The notes beneath the pieces are model-generated. The model saw only the letters and a list, made by a program, of their open reading frames with translations, ran no database searches and was not told the origin of the DNA. From Phoenix dactylifera (lineage: Eukaryota; Streptophyta; Magnoliopsida; Arecales; Arecaceae): DNA of 64,000 bases. The translations under genes and the position numbers were made by a program. Of this stretch, positions 11,223 to 22,488 are shown one piece after another (positions within the stretch are counted from its first letter, which is position 1; each line of letters begins with the position of its first letter). The stretch is taken from the NCBI RefSeq assembly GCF_009389715.1, contig NC_052393.1, positions 2,666,001 through 2,730,000 of the forward strand, written 5' to 3'.

Positions 11223-14200
11223 TTCTGACAAGTTGCAAAATGGATTGGATTTCAGAGGATCCATTATGCCTATGTAATCTAGAAGAAGTTGGTTAAAAGC
11301 ACATTGTAGTACATTTTCGACCCGTAAATTAAAGATGTTCTAGGCCTGCCAACCAATATCATGCTCCTAACTATAGCAAGATCTATATGCCTACCACCAT
11401 GTGAAGCACAGATATTGGAATGAGGAGTTTTTTTGCCTTTTTTAGTAAAAGAGTCTTTTAAAGAACTCTTCAAACATATTATAAACTTTCTTTAGCATTC
11501 TTATTATTGTTTTAGGATCGCCGTTCCATTCTACGTGCATGCTGCTATAATTAATAAATTTTATATTTACTATAAAACTATTATTTGACTATAAAAGTGT
11601 CGTTATCCAGTTATGTTCCCGACAGGGAATCTTAAAAGGGCGAAGTAGGGACAGATCTAATCTTTGGTATTTTCTTTTTAACGATATGCTACTTCATGAT
11701 GAACACGTGTCATTACGCTTATCAACTTAAGCCTTCATAAAACTCGACTTAATCATGTCTAGCATATTTTCCGCATCGATCCAAATTAATAGGTGTCTTA
11801 TTTTTCACATTCAAAAGATCCATCTCCATGAAAAGTATTACTTGAGATGGTCCAAGCAAGAATACAAATGATAGGAGGTGGTGCATTTGAATTCAAAAAA
11901 TAAGAGCTATATTTGATTCTCATAGAAGTCTTTGCCATTGAATTGGACTATTAATTGGCATGCATCTATCAGCTCGATGATGAAGCAATGATTTGTCATA
12001 TTCACCCATATGGTTAAAATCATAGCTCACTTTTGGTCTATTTCTTTTTTGTTGCTACCTATTTTATTTTTCATGGGTAATTTTGCATGAACAAGGAAAT
12101 CCCATCTTGTTGTTTTTATTTCATGGAAATAATGAAATTTATATTTGATCAATCACAAGACCATAATTTTTCATTTGGTTTCTTTTGCTAGAAAATTTGA
12201 TGATATGGTCAAGGAAAAGCTTCTCATTATGCTCTAGGAAAGCTCAATTCTATGTTTTAATTCCAGCACTCTTTAGGAAAATGAAAAGTCAAAATTTTCA
12301 CCAAATACAGGGAATAATTTTTCTATCATGCAAAACAAACAACTAGAAGAAAAATCTTTTCCTGGGGAAAAGTAGTTTCTCAAACTTTCTTCCTACGATC
12401 ATTGTATTTGCTAACATGTTCTATTTGAAACATTGATGCAGTTTTGTGAGTGGCATGGATGAGGACGAATTTGATGAAGCATCAAGACTTAAAGAAGAAA
12501 TAGAAGTCACCATAAAGGAACTGAAGGAATCTCAATTCTATCAGTCATTTCTTGAAAAATTAGAGAAAGATCCAACGCTTAGAAGCGAATTTTCTCGCCG
12601 TTTCAACTTTGGAAAACATGGTCAGATGGTGGTCTATGCCCTTGGCAGCCTTCAACATTACCACTTCTCTCAATTCCAGTTTGCTTTAGCATTGCTTCTG
12701 AAATGGGAGCTTGACATCCTTAACATTTTAGAAATCCAAGTATTCGATCCTGTGTTTACTTGGGCTGATATCGTAGTTATGCAGTCCTTTGGGTGCACAG
12801 TCCTCAGGGTGAATGAGAATTGTGGTAGAACAGTTGACCAACCCACACTGCTCTTCATGCCTTGCTGCTATTCGTTCCTCACTGGAAATCTTATTAAAGA
12901 GAACTGGGAGCCACAACAGCTGCATAAGATTGTTATGTTGAGTGGTGCTTTGTTCAATGAAGTGGAGGACATTTCTAATTGGAAAGAGGGGAATGCCTGG
13001 TATGTCTGGGCAATTCGGGATCACATCACTACATATCCTTTCACTGCATTCCCTGTCTTTGATAGTGAACCATTTGGGAAGTACCAATGGCTGTTCTTCA
13101 ACATCGATTCAGAAATGGAGCTAGAAGGTCTATTGTCGGGTAAACTAGAGAGTCTTAAGTTCATCTATTTTTCCCGTTTAGTCTAATCATTATCTAATCT
13201 AACTCTTCTATTTTTTATATATATTTTTTCGATGCATGTTTTTATCACTATGGATCAAGGTTTCGAAGAAATTGAAGATATAAAAGAAGCAGACATTTAT
13301 ATTTCTAGTTGGAGCCCTGCTGATTCCATACGGTAAGGGATATATGTTTAAAATTTTCCTTAAAAAAATGCTGCAATATCTAAATTAAAGTCAGGATTTA
13401 GTGTGAATCCAACTCATTCATTAAACACGCGAACAAATTAACTATACATTGATTATGCCCCATGGTGTATCTTTTAGCTTATCCTAGTGCTTCATTATCA
13501 TATATAACAATGTTTTAATAACTCAGGAATAAAGCACAAAATGTCACTCAGCTAGTTTGTAATTGTGTTCTTATTTCTCCCTGGAACTGGCATTTTTGAG
13601 TGTGCCACTTACTTAAACTTTGTATTTTGGAAATCCAGCCTAGCGGGAAACGATTAACCTGTTTGGTTAGAAATCTGATGGTAAGTAAGTAGATTTGGTT
13701 AATTTCTGTATGCCTGCTTGTTGTATTGTTCACAATCGAGAAAGTGTATCTCAAGTATATGTACAGATGTCTCTCTCCAAATGAGCTTCTGAAAAATTAT
13801 TTCATGGCCTACTGCTTCTACCTGCTAAGCTGTAGGATTAATTAATGTATGGTTGATGAACTCAGTTTCTTTGTGTACAGTGCAAACTGTAGACAAATAA
13901 ATACAAAGGTGAGTAGCTACAAAAGGAAATAAAACTGAAATGTGCTCATATGCTTTAATTATATTACATAGTTATCTGTGTTTTAGTTCGAAACCAAATT
14001 TAGTTATAAATTGATTCACTTTGTGGCCAAAATTATCACAACATGCAGTTTCTAAATCATCGCATTGAAAAGCTAATATGAGTTATCCATCATCCCATGT
14101 TCTCAGAGACCTCAGCGAATTTGGGGAGCAAGATTTTGCAAAACCTTTCGCATCTGATATTGAAGACATACGTTTTGCCTATGTTATCAGAGAAGAGAAC

Positions 14201-14881
14201 AGGGATTGGACAGATATATTCAGACAAATAAGACTTCCAAGAAGAATTCTTGGTGCATGGAGGCCACCCCATGCTGGTTGGATCAAGCTCAACTTTGCAA
14301 CAGTCATGGATGATAAAAGAGCAGGATGGGCGGGGTTTGCCGGCCTTTTTCATGACGAGGAAGGAGCGCTGCTGTTATCATATGCTGGCCCCGTGGAAGA
14401 AGATGGTTCTTCCTCTCTTGTTGCTGCACAGTTAGAGGGATTGAAGCAAGGTCTGCAATGGTTCAAACTCATGAGTCGTGCTAAGAAATTGGTCATCGAG
14501 AGTGATGCTCTTAGTTTGGTGAGATGGATCAATGGGACCATCCCACCACCTCAGTGTCATACTGCTGGTTTTGCTGAGATAAATCACTTGCTCTCATCTT
14601 TTGAATGGGTAGCTTATCACATTTATGAGGAAGCCAATGCCAGGGCCATTGAGCTGGCTACTAAGGGAACTCGACTCTCTAAGCTTTGTGTTTGGAGTGA
14701 AAAGAAGTCCGTGGGAGATGACACCTACCCGTGTGGTTTCTCAAGATCGAACAAGAAGTGGGAATCCGCTGCTCAGTTGGCGAGAGAAGAGTTTGAAGAG
14801 GAAGAGACTGAAGATGAAGAGACTGAAGAGGAAGAGACTGAAGATGAAGAGACTGAAGAGGAAGAGCCTAAAGACGAATAG
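9915..14881 (+). CDS. Two SRR1-like domains fused to an RNase H-like domain with an acidic tail
   Basis: Proposed coding exons: 9915-10740, 10849-10885, 12442-13139, 13260-13332 and 14083-14881, giving 810 residues. A 5' UTR intron lies at 9753-9898 (GTAAGT...ACAG). Residues about 50-235 and 300-520 each resemble the SRR1 family (SENSITIVITY TO RED LIGHT REDUCED 1, a regulator linked to light signalling and the circadian clock). Both have the Tyr-x-x-x-Ser-Ile/Leu motif followed by RLALALLLK or FALALLLK, then a G-C segment (ALGCAIVSIKEHCRK; SFGCTVLRVNENCGR) and ENW. The second copy is closer to the family pattern (FDPVFTWAD, LLFMPCC). Residues about 604-740 form a plant RNase H-like fold (WRPPHAGWIKLNF, AAQLEGLKQGLQW, VIESDALSLVRWING). 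The catalytic Asp expected after KLNF and the Glu expected before LEGL appear absent, so activity is doubtful. The last 28 residues are a Glu/Thr/Asp repeat. The 14081-14082 acceptor is weak, so the link to the last exon is the least certain junction. Confidence 0.68.
11184..11219. repeat. (TC)n microsatellite in intron
   Basis: An uninterrupted CT/TC run of about 36 bp in the 1.56 kb intron between exons 10849-10885 and 12442-13139. Confidence 0.95.
13881..14081 (+). CDS. Alternative 3' exons giving a possible SRR1-only isoform
   Basis: A 28-bp exon at 13881-13908 has a strong acceptor (TTTGTGTACAG) and donor (AAAG then GTGAGT). It joins exon 13260-13332 in frame, adding RANCRQINTK. A good acceptor (ATGCAG) at 14048 then opens FLNHRIEKLI and TGA at 14079-14081. 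This would end the protein at 564 residues, after the second SRR1 domain. The TGA overlaps an ATG (14078-14080) that opens the RNase H-like reading frame. Either alternative splicing or two separately annotated genes would fit. No transcript evidence is available here. Confidence 0.4.
14791..14875 (+). repeat. 30-nt coding tandem repeat (Glu/Thr/Asp tail)
   Basis: GAAGAGGAAGAGACTGAAGA recurs with a 30-nt period and encodes EEETEDEET units. It lies at the C-terminus of the SRR1/RNase H-like gene. Acidic tails are common in nuclear proteins, but the role here is unknown. Confidence 0.85.
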
Positions 14882-15050
14882 CTGAGTGGTTGCTCAAGAT
14901 CACATTAGAAGATATTGGTTCGCTGCTCAGTTTTGCATTTGACTTGGTATCTTTTTACATGTAGCAAAAACCCTTGCTTTGTCCTTGGCGTGTCTTTAAG
15001 GTTATTCTATGCATAAAAACCGTATCATTGAAATGGCCTGTCAGTTCGTT

Positions 15051-15056
<6 letters not shown>
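14882..15056 (+). other. Probable 3' UTR of the SRR1/RNase H-like gene
   Basis: Sequence directly after the TAG at 14879-14881. It contains no further coding text and ends near an AT microsatellite. Confidence 0.4.

Positions 15057-15085
<29 letters not shown>
15057..15085. repeat. (TA)n microsatellite
   Basis: An uninterrupted TA run of 29 bp just downstream of the SRR1/RNase H-like gene. Confidence 0.95.
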
Positions 15086-15089
<4 letters not shown>

Positions 15090-15334
15090 AATTTTTATCT
15101 AAATAATATTTTATAACTAGTTTTTTTAATAAAATTTTATGTAAACAAAAAAACGATATTAGAGCAGACCGGGCTCTTAATTCATAGAGACTAGAATATA
15201 CTATAACATAGGCTAATCATTGTTAGATTTATACTTTAACACTGTCATTTCAATAAGTAAATAATTAAGAAGTTTGGAACAAGAACCATGTAATATGTCT
15301 TATCAAATGGATGGCGTTTTAGTACTTAGTACGT

Positions 15335-15415
15335 CAAAAAAAAATTCATATTGTACCGATACTATGCTAACATGGCACCGGCATGAAGTCGGTACCAAGA
15401 CAGCAAACCTCGACA
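15335..15415. repeat. Dispersed GGTACC-type repeat, tail fragment
   Basis: The stretch from AATTCATATTGTACCGATAC through ATGCTAACATGGCACCGGCAT and GGTACCAAGACAGCAAACCT closely parallels 35225-35300 (AATTTCATATTATATCGTAC, GTGCTAATATAGTACCGGTA, GAGACGACGAACCT). A second genomic copy in the same window marks it as a dispersed repeat. The transposon class is unknown. Confidence 0.65.
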
Positions 15416-15690
15416 ACGATTATAGAATGATTTGGAGATAATAATTGACAAACAAACAACTGACTGAAGGATGTGATGTCACCTATGCCATCCGGGCCTA
15501 CCTTTACTCTTCCAACATGCATTTGTTAGTACTTTGTCTTCTTCACAATATTGCCGTGGATCTCCTCTCCATGGATGCCTTCTCCAACATCCTTATGGAT
15601 GCTAGGTCTCGATCGGGTGTTAAGTTTTTGGATTTGATAGTTTGATCTATAGATTTGATATGTGCGAACTTTTATTAGCTGATAAATTAC

Positions 15691-16254
15691 TGTTAGGTTG
15701 ATCTTTTATTACTCTTTTTTATCTTTTCTTTTTGAAGTTTGAGATTGTTTTATATTATTACGAAAAATTTACTGTGATCCAGAAGGGCATATTGGATCAT
15801 TAGAGGCGTACATCTTTGTTTCGATGGTTGTTATTTATCTGTTTCTCCGACAGATGCGTGGAATGGGGTTGCCGGTGCTTTGAACTGTTTCAAGGTAGAG
15901 CTCAGGAGAAGAGAGTGTTAGGCCTTAGGTTAAGAGGGAGAGGAGGAGAAATAGAGATTGCTCTCCATTAATCACCATCGCACAAATCTTATGGCGCTCC
16001 TAGTCATCCTATGACCATCGAGTGGAATATTCTAGTCTACTATCTTTATCTCTATCTGTGTTATTATCTTTATCTCAAAAACCCTATTTCATAATTTTGA
16101 ACTCCATTTGACTTTTTTTTTAAAAAAAGATTATAATAAAACTTTCCCACAATTTCTACCATAGCCTTCCCATGCCTCAATTCATATATAAATATAATTT
16201 TTACCAGATATATTCTTAATAAAATAATTCTAAGAAAGATTATTATATCCAACA
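15691..16254 (-). mobile_element. Candidate old solo LTR
   Basis: On the minus strand the stretch opens TGTTGGATATAATAATC and closes CCTAACA, so it has TG...CA ends with a short inverted repeat and LTR-like length (564 bp). It holds no coding sequence. The five bases on each side (ATTAC and AATCT) do not match, so either the target duplication is lost or the boundaries are wrong. Confidence 0.35.
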
Positions 16255-17017
16255 AATCTAAATAAATCAAGTTCTAAATGAATGAGTTTAATATTTAGCA
16301 TCTATAATATATCTATATATATAATTAAATTATTATTTATTATTAATTATATTTTTTTTTTATTTTTTATCTTTATTTACCAAAATGCACTGTGCATGCA
16401 TGTATGCTAGCATATGTGTGTGTATAGTGTTAGTTTTGTACATTTTCTCATATTTTTAGATTCATTTTTCAGACTTTTTATTTAAGGAAAGTTATGTCTT
16501 TAAAAGAATATTATTATGTCTTCCAAGAATATTCCAAATTATGCACACATCATTAACAAAAAAATTATATTTTAATTAACTAAAATAATATTTAGCAAAA
16601 AGGAATATGATTGCATGCAGGAGTCTAAAAGGAATTTAGTTATGAGATAGCATCATGATGGAGCAAAACTAATCAATAGATTCTTCATTTTCAATGGTGA
16701 AGCTCGGGAACCATCCGAGCAGCATTGCATCATAATCTAATAATCCACTATATATGGTATTTATTTTGATCTGAGAAAGCTCAGACCAATGACATATATC
16801 ACTTAAGTTATGAATAGATAGCTATTAATTGATTTTCTAAATTTTGACGAATGCGTATCAATGATCAAAGCTTGTCATGCCTAGTTGGCATCATTTGCAT
16901 TTTCAGGCAGGTAGCATCATCAAACTATGTTACCTGGATATTTCTTTCCAGCTCTCCAATTTCGGGCCTTTTATTCTTGACCAAAATAAACCAACAAAAT
17001 ATTTTTTTCTAAAATAA

Positions 17018-17020
<3 letters not shown>
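16255..17020. other. Intergenic AT-rich spacer, nothing recognised
   Basis: AT-rich DNA with short homopolymers; no exon chain or RNA gene was recognised. Confidence 0.5.

Positions 17021-17105
<85 letters not shown>
17021..17105. repeat. (AT)42 microsatellite
   Basis: A perfect AT dinucleotide run of 85 bp, the longest simple repeat in the window. It lies about 1.06 kb upstream of the RIN13-like start codon. Confidence 0.98.
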
Positions 17106-17107
<2 letters not shown>

Positions 17108-18165
17108 TCTAGTCTAATACTTGGAAAAGAGGAATGGCAAGAAACATAGCATCAAAAGTTGGGTGGTCCCATCCGAAAGTTCAGTGGCGATGGAGCAACA
17201 AAAATATTTCATATCAGCGAACCAAATTGTCACTCACGAAATTCCAAACTTTTTTTAGTACAATGGCTACTCACACTGCTCTAGGATGAGTGCTACTAAT
17301 AGAGTTGATAGAAAAGAGATGGTGTAAGGATGAAGGGGCGACTACAAAATATGTCTAAGAATAAAAATTCATGAATTTTTTCTCGTTTGATCATTTATAA
17401 ATCATTTCTATTCTATTCATAAGTCTCATCAGGTCAATTATGGATAATATCCAAATCTCAAATACGTTCTATATGTGATTCATATAAAGAAAAATAAGTT
17501 GTTTTTGGGAGGGTCAAAAAAATAACTTGTTCTTCTTCCATAAATTTTTTTTTTAATAATTCTGAACCTAATTTTTGTAAAAAAATACATACCGTACTTT
17601 TATATTCACAAGGTAAAATTCTAGCATACAAAAATCGAAGTATAATTTTTTTAAAAATAATAAGTAGTGAAGAAGATGGCGGTCCTACTTACCTTCTAAC
17701 ATACAATCTTCCACAATCCTACCGAATATTTTTGAGAAGTTTTTTTTTTACTTTTCATCCCAAATTTATTCGACCGCCATCGCTGATGCTCTTTCATTTC
17801 CACCCGTTAAAGAGCAGAGGAATAAAAAAGAGGTTGGACCGCACCCGCTTCCCGAAGACCGCACTCCACCACCACCCTCCGCCCCTCCCCTCTTCGCTTC
17901 GCTCTCTTCTTCCGCCTTTTTTTCCCCATTTCCGATCGGTTCTCATCCGAATCTTTGACTAAAATTTCTATTAAGCGAATCCCTATCTATTTATTTCCTC
18001 CAAAGCCAATCCGGGTTTTGGGGAAATGGATCTTCCCTTGCTCAATACCCCCAAATTTCATTCTTATCGGTGCTCGAATGAACCCTTCTTGGGGCAAAAT
18101 AATACGATGTCGGCCATTTCAGGTTTGTGTTAGACCCTTTGGCTGTATTTGCTGTAGAGAAATCG
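17106..18165 (+). other. Upstream region and probable 5' UTR of the RIN13-like gene
   Basis: The first 600 bp are AT-rich with no feature recognised. From about 17780 base composition becomes C-rich and pyrimidine-rich (CCACCACCACCCTCCGCCCC and neighbours), as expected for a monocot 5' UTR. No TATA box could be picked with confidence. Confidence 0.4.
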
Positions 18166-21100
18166 ATGGGTTCGGAGCCTGCGATTGTGGAGATTAGCTC
18201 CGACGATGAGGAGGATCTTTCTATGGATGAATTGGACTCGTTCAATTGGGTCGCTGACATGCTCGATCGCACCGATGGAAGGCTGGAGGAAGTCGACGAC
18301 GTCGTGGTGGTGGACGAGTTTTCTTCCGCGCCTCCGGCGAAGCAGAAGAAGAATTCTGAGTCGTTGAGGCCAGGCATGGTTGCTGCGGGGGACGAGTCCG
18401 ATGATGATTGCTTGATGTTGGACTCCGATCCTAATAATCCAGTTTCGGTTGTTGACAAGGGCGACGGAGGAGATGGGTCGGACGACCTTCTCATAGTCGG
18501 AGAGAAGGGGCAGGTATGATTTTTTTTTAATATAAAAAAAGTTTTTTTGTATATTATTAGTTAGATTATCCATATTATAGCTAATTTAATTTATATTTCA
18601 AACAATAGGGGATTATGATGTTTAAGTTTGACTTTTGCCTTTCCCTATTTGTAGTCCGAAATGTGGCGGAAAAAGGTAGAGAAATTAATGTGTGCCGATA
18701 TTTATTTTTCATTTGGAAAGATTATCACTTTTCCTAGGGCTACTGATTTAGCTGATAACTTTCTCACGAAGACCCGATTTGGTTAATTCTTGTGCTTTAT
18801 GTTATTTTTTGTCCATTCTTTTAAAATAGAAGGGCTCGGACACCCGCTTCCAGCTACATACTGTGAACGAAACTAAATACACCGTTTTGATCTAATTAAG
18901 AAATGATTTGTGAGTGTTTGAGACAATACTATTAGTTGGTAGGATCTTTCCTCCTCCCTCGAAGATTGTAGATGGTTCCATGACTGTACATCAATTTATG
19001 ATCTGATGTGTTAATGCGAATTATCAATTGGTGATCTTTGTATTGTTTGATAATTCACAATACAAAGAAAGCTAAGAGAAACCTAGCATGAAAAAAAAAA
19101 CCCTTAATGCACTCAGATTGTGATCCAGGATTTACGTGAAATGTTTTACTTTCATTGCACATAAGTGTGCAAACTGAGTAGAGTGTCTAGACTTTGCTGC
19201 TTCAATACAGTACTGAGCAGTCGGTAATGTGCCGAGACTCTTTGTTCCGGAATGCTTTTTGCATTCCCAATGAATTGCACGAGTTTATAAACGATTTGCT
19301 TACTATTCCTCTTATGAATGTCCAGGTGGAAATATCTATTTGTCTTTCTTAGTTGTTTTGTCCTTGTTATGAAAAATGGCTGCTTGAGAATTTATTCAGT
19401 TGCTTAATCGGCTACACCCTATCTATTATTTAAGTGCTGAGTGGCCTGTTAGCTTGGTTAACCATTTTAGCACCTGTTTGTAGGTGTAATCAGACATTTG
19501 ATCTGCTAATCATCTTGTATCACAAATCAGTGATTGAATTGATAGCTTAGTGTATCCACTGACATATTCTATTGTTATTCTAATTGTTAGAGTACAACAT
19601 CTGTAACTAAGTTATGTTTTTATTTATTTTGCTTCAGCATATGTTGTAAGGTAATTATTGAATAATTAATAACATGCTCCATCACAATTTTCATCCAAGA
19701 GAATGAGATCATGAACCTTTATAAGATCATCTATGAAAATATGGATAGTTCTCTGTCCTAGTCATGTAGAAAAAATGTTACTCGGAAGTGTGAAATGGTT
19801 GTCGAGTGTCTAAGTGTCTACAAGGATGCAACACAGGAATCTTCAAGAAGTTTGACAAGTCTGCAAGTCTGTATGATATTGATATGCCTGACTATGTATG
19901 GATGTATGTTAACTAGACACTGGTGTCCTTTATGTTGGATATATATTTTGAGTCAGAAATATGTCAAAAACTTGGCTACTTATGAAGTTATTTGGTTGCC
20001 ACTTTTGAAGATTGGCAGAGAGTTGAATTCTTTCAACAATGAAGTTGACCTTCCACTTTGATGTTAGAAGTATTTGCTCTTTTTCAGAGAACTTTACGAA
20101 ATTTTAGTTTTTTATATCTTCAAAGTTAATCAGAAGTTTGAATGAGAAAGGACCATAACAAACAATTTTTTTTTCAAATACATTCTTGTAAGATTCGAAT
20201 AAACAGATCTGTTCTGTGCATTTGCAGAACAGATTGTTGAAGTTTATTTTCTCCTCATTGTATCTTGTTCATATATTCGTTGTTTATGACCATGCAAAAT
20301 AATATATACACCTGCAGATAATGGTTGTTAAATGTAGCAGCAACTATGACTTGTTGGTAAGCATCCGGGTATTCCTTGTGAGCAAACTTTTGTCATCCTT
20401 TTGCAGTTGGCTTGCAGGGATTTCCCTCATCCACGGCACCTATGCGCTAACTTTCCTTTCAGCACCACATCACATGAAAAGCATTGCAACTTGGTATGTC
20501 TCTTATATTTTCCACTTGTTACACTGTATATGCATTTCCTCAAACTTTGAAAATTTTGGCTTTTCCATGCTTTTCCTGTGACTTGAAAAATCTTGGCTTT
20601 TCCTTGAGTATTGTTTATAAAATTGGTCGGGACTTGTTTCTAGTATGTATTTTATCTGTCCAATCGATTGACTATGATTCAGTGAATGCAGTGCCACTGT
20701 TATGTCTGTGACTCTCCAGCCCCATGTATCTACTGGGGCAATGGTAGTGCGAGCACCGACCATTGTCATTCTACAGATAAAGATGGAAGATGGAAATCAC
20801 TAAGGCAATCCTCTAAACAAAAGAACCTCACAACTTCTCAGCCACAGAAGCTTCCTGATAGGACACTTTCCATGATGCCATCCTTTCAAAACTCAGCACC
20901 TCTACGTTGCTCCAACATGTCCTCACTACCCATTCCGACATCCAGATCAATTCCCCTCCGGCCTTGCTCAGCCGCTAGATGTGCTACTCCAGATCCACCT
21001 AATCAAAGACATCAGCAGAATACGGCACCTCTATCTTACAGTGGTCAGAGACTTGGTCATCATCCATCCAAATCCCACCCACTAAATCCCAGAGCAAAAT

Positions 21101-22137
21101 GTATACAAAGACAGATTCATGTTTCTCGTTCAATTACTGCTCAATTAGAGTATTCCCGTTCAAGATTTAAAAGGGTCAGGACAGCTCGAGCTAATCGGTT
21201 CCAGAGAAATGTGCCGCAGAGATCTCATTTCACTATACTATCTTCACAGAGATCTCACTGCCCTCCGGTGACATCACAGAGGTCTCAGTGCTCTCGAGTG
21301 ACATCACAGAAGTCTCAATGCCTACCAGTGACACCGCCACAGAGATCTAATTCTGCACCAGTAACTTCTCAGATATCTCAGTGCCCATCAGTAACGTCAG
21401 TGGATGATAATGTGAATCAGATGTACAGAACTGCACCACGGAGACAGGTACCAGTAATTTCACAGAGGTCTCAATGCCTACCAGTGACACCACCACAGAG
21501 ATCTTATTCTGCACCAGTAACTTCTCAGATATCTCAGTGCCCATCGGTAATGTCAGTGGATGATAATGTGAATCAGATGTACAGAACTGCACCACAGAGA
21601 TCTCAACATGTACCAGCAATTTCCCAGTGCCCACCAATGACTCCAGTAAATGATAATATGAAAAGTTGGCTGGATATACTTGCTAGTGTGGCATCTGAAC
21701 TGGGAGTCTCTGATGGTAACAGCAGAGATGCTGTCCCAGCTGTTCAAGAACCAGTTTTGGTTTCCTCACAACCCCTGCCTTTCAGTCAATTTGTTTCTGA
21801 GACAAGCGCAAGTCAAGATGTGGATCTCTATGGTCGTTCGGCACCAGAAGTGACCAACATGAATTCATTAGAGTTTGATTGCAGATGGTTGAACCCAGCA
21901 GCTCAAAGTATTCAGGAAAATGATCAGGAAGTGGATCCCCAGCTGACAAATGTACGGCCATCTGATTCACTGGTTTCTGGGAGCAAGCAGGATCCAGGAG
22001 AGACTCCGTTGGGTAGCTTTCTAGCCTCTTTAGAGGAGATAGCAGAGACTGCAAAAGAGCCAGGGCAACCGGAGCTAGATCCTGTCACACTGCTCTATGA
22101 CTTTGAAGCCACATGGAGTGGCTTAGCACCAGTATAA
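18166..22137 (+). CDS. RIN13: RPM1-interacting protein 13 (RIN13)-like protein
   Basis: Exons 18166-18513, 20407-20493 and 20692-22137, all in phase 0, encode 626 residues and end at TAA. The start is the first ATG of the MGSEPAIVEISSDDEE opening; a frame runs further upstream without a better ATG. Residues 1-116 are acidic, with SSDDEEDLSMDELDSF and DDDCLMLDSD patches. Residues 117-190 hold a Cys/His-rich segment: ACRDFPHPRHLC, HEKHCNLCHCYVCD, then SPAPCIYW, typical of the family as I recall it and a possible metal site. The remainder is Ser/Gln/Pro-rich and likely disordered, with a 52-residue duplication. Arabidopsis RIN13 binds the NB-LRR receptor RPM1 and favours resistance; a nuclear or scaffold role here is inference. 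The 1.9 kb first intron also holds a possible 39-nt in-frame exon at 20318-20356, left out because it would interrupt the conserved run into ACRDFPHPRH. Confidence 0.7.
21307..21618 (+). repeat. 156-bp tandem duplication within the RIN13-like coding exon
   Basis: Units 21307-21462 and 21463-21618 align almost base for base and keep the frame, so each encodes 52 residues (QCLPVTPPQRS, SAPVTSQISQCPSV, SVDDNVNQMYRTAP). Neighbouring shorter SQRSQC repeats extend the array upstream to about 21240. Confidence 0.9.
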
Positions 22138-22222
22138 TTGTATGATCTTCGAACATCTCTTAGGTTAGGTTCCGTCTTTAACTGTCTTCTCCATTATAAA
22201 TGCTGTCTGCAATATACTCATA

Positions 22223-22488
22223 CATTAACTGGGGTCTTCTTCGGCAAGGATAAGCATCTCTAGTGTATGGTCTTGCTGAGATCTATCATACTTTCACTTT
22301 TAGTTGCTTACTGGCTAGAAATTTCTCACTTGGAATTGAGTATTCCTGACCATCTTATGGCACATTAACTAGGGTCTTGTTGGGCAAGGATGAACATCTC
22401 TTCTGGATATTCTTGCTGAGATCACTTGTACTTTTATTTTTAGTTTAGTAGAAATTTCTTATTTGGAATCGAGTGTTCCCGACCATCC
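22223..22488 (+). repeat. 140-bp tandem duplication in the probable 3' UTR of the RIN13-like gene
   Basis: Two units start at 22223 and 22363 with CATTAACTGGGGTCTTCTTC and CATTAACTAGGGTCTTGTTG. Both continue through GGCAAGGAT, TTGCTGAGATC, TAGAAATTTCT and CCGACCATC-like text. Divergence is moderate, so the duplication is not recent. Confidence 0.85.

Noticed and set aside
14078..14881. Separate gene starting at ATG 14078
   Set aside because: Possible, but splicing from 13332 to 14083 keeps the frame and no promoter is evident just upstream. Kept as an alternative, not as the main model.
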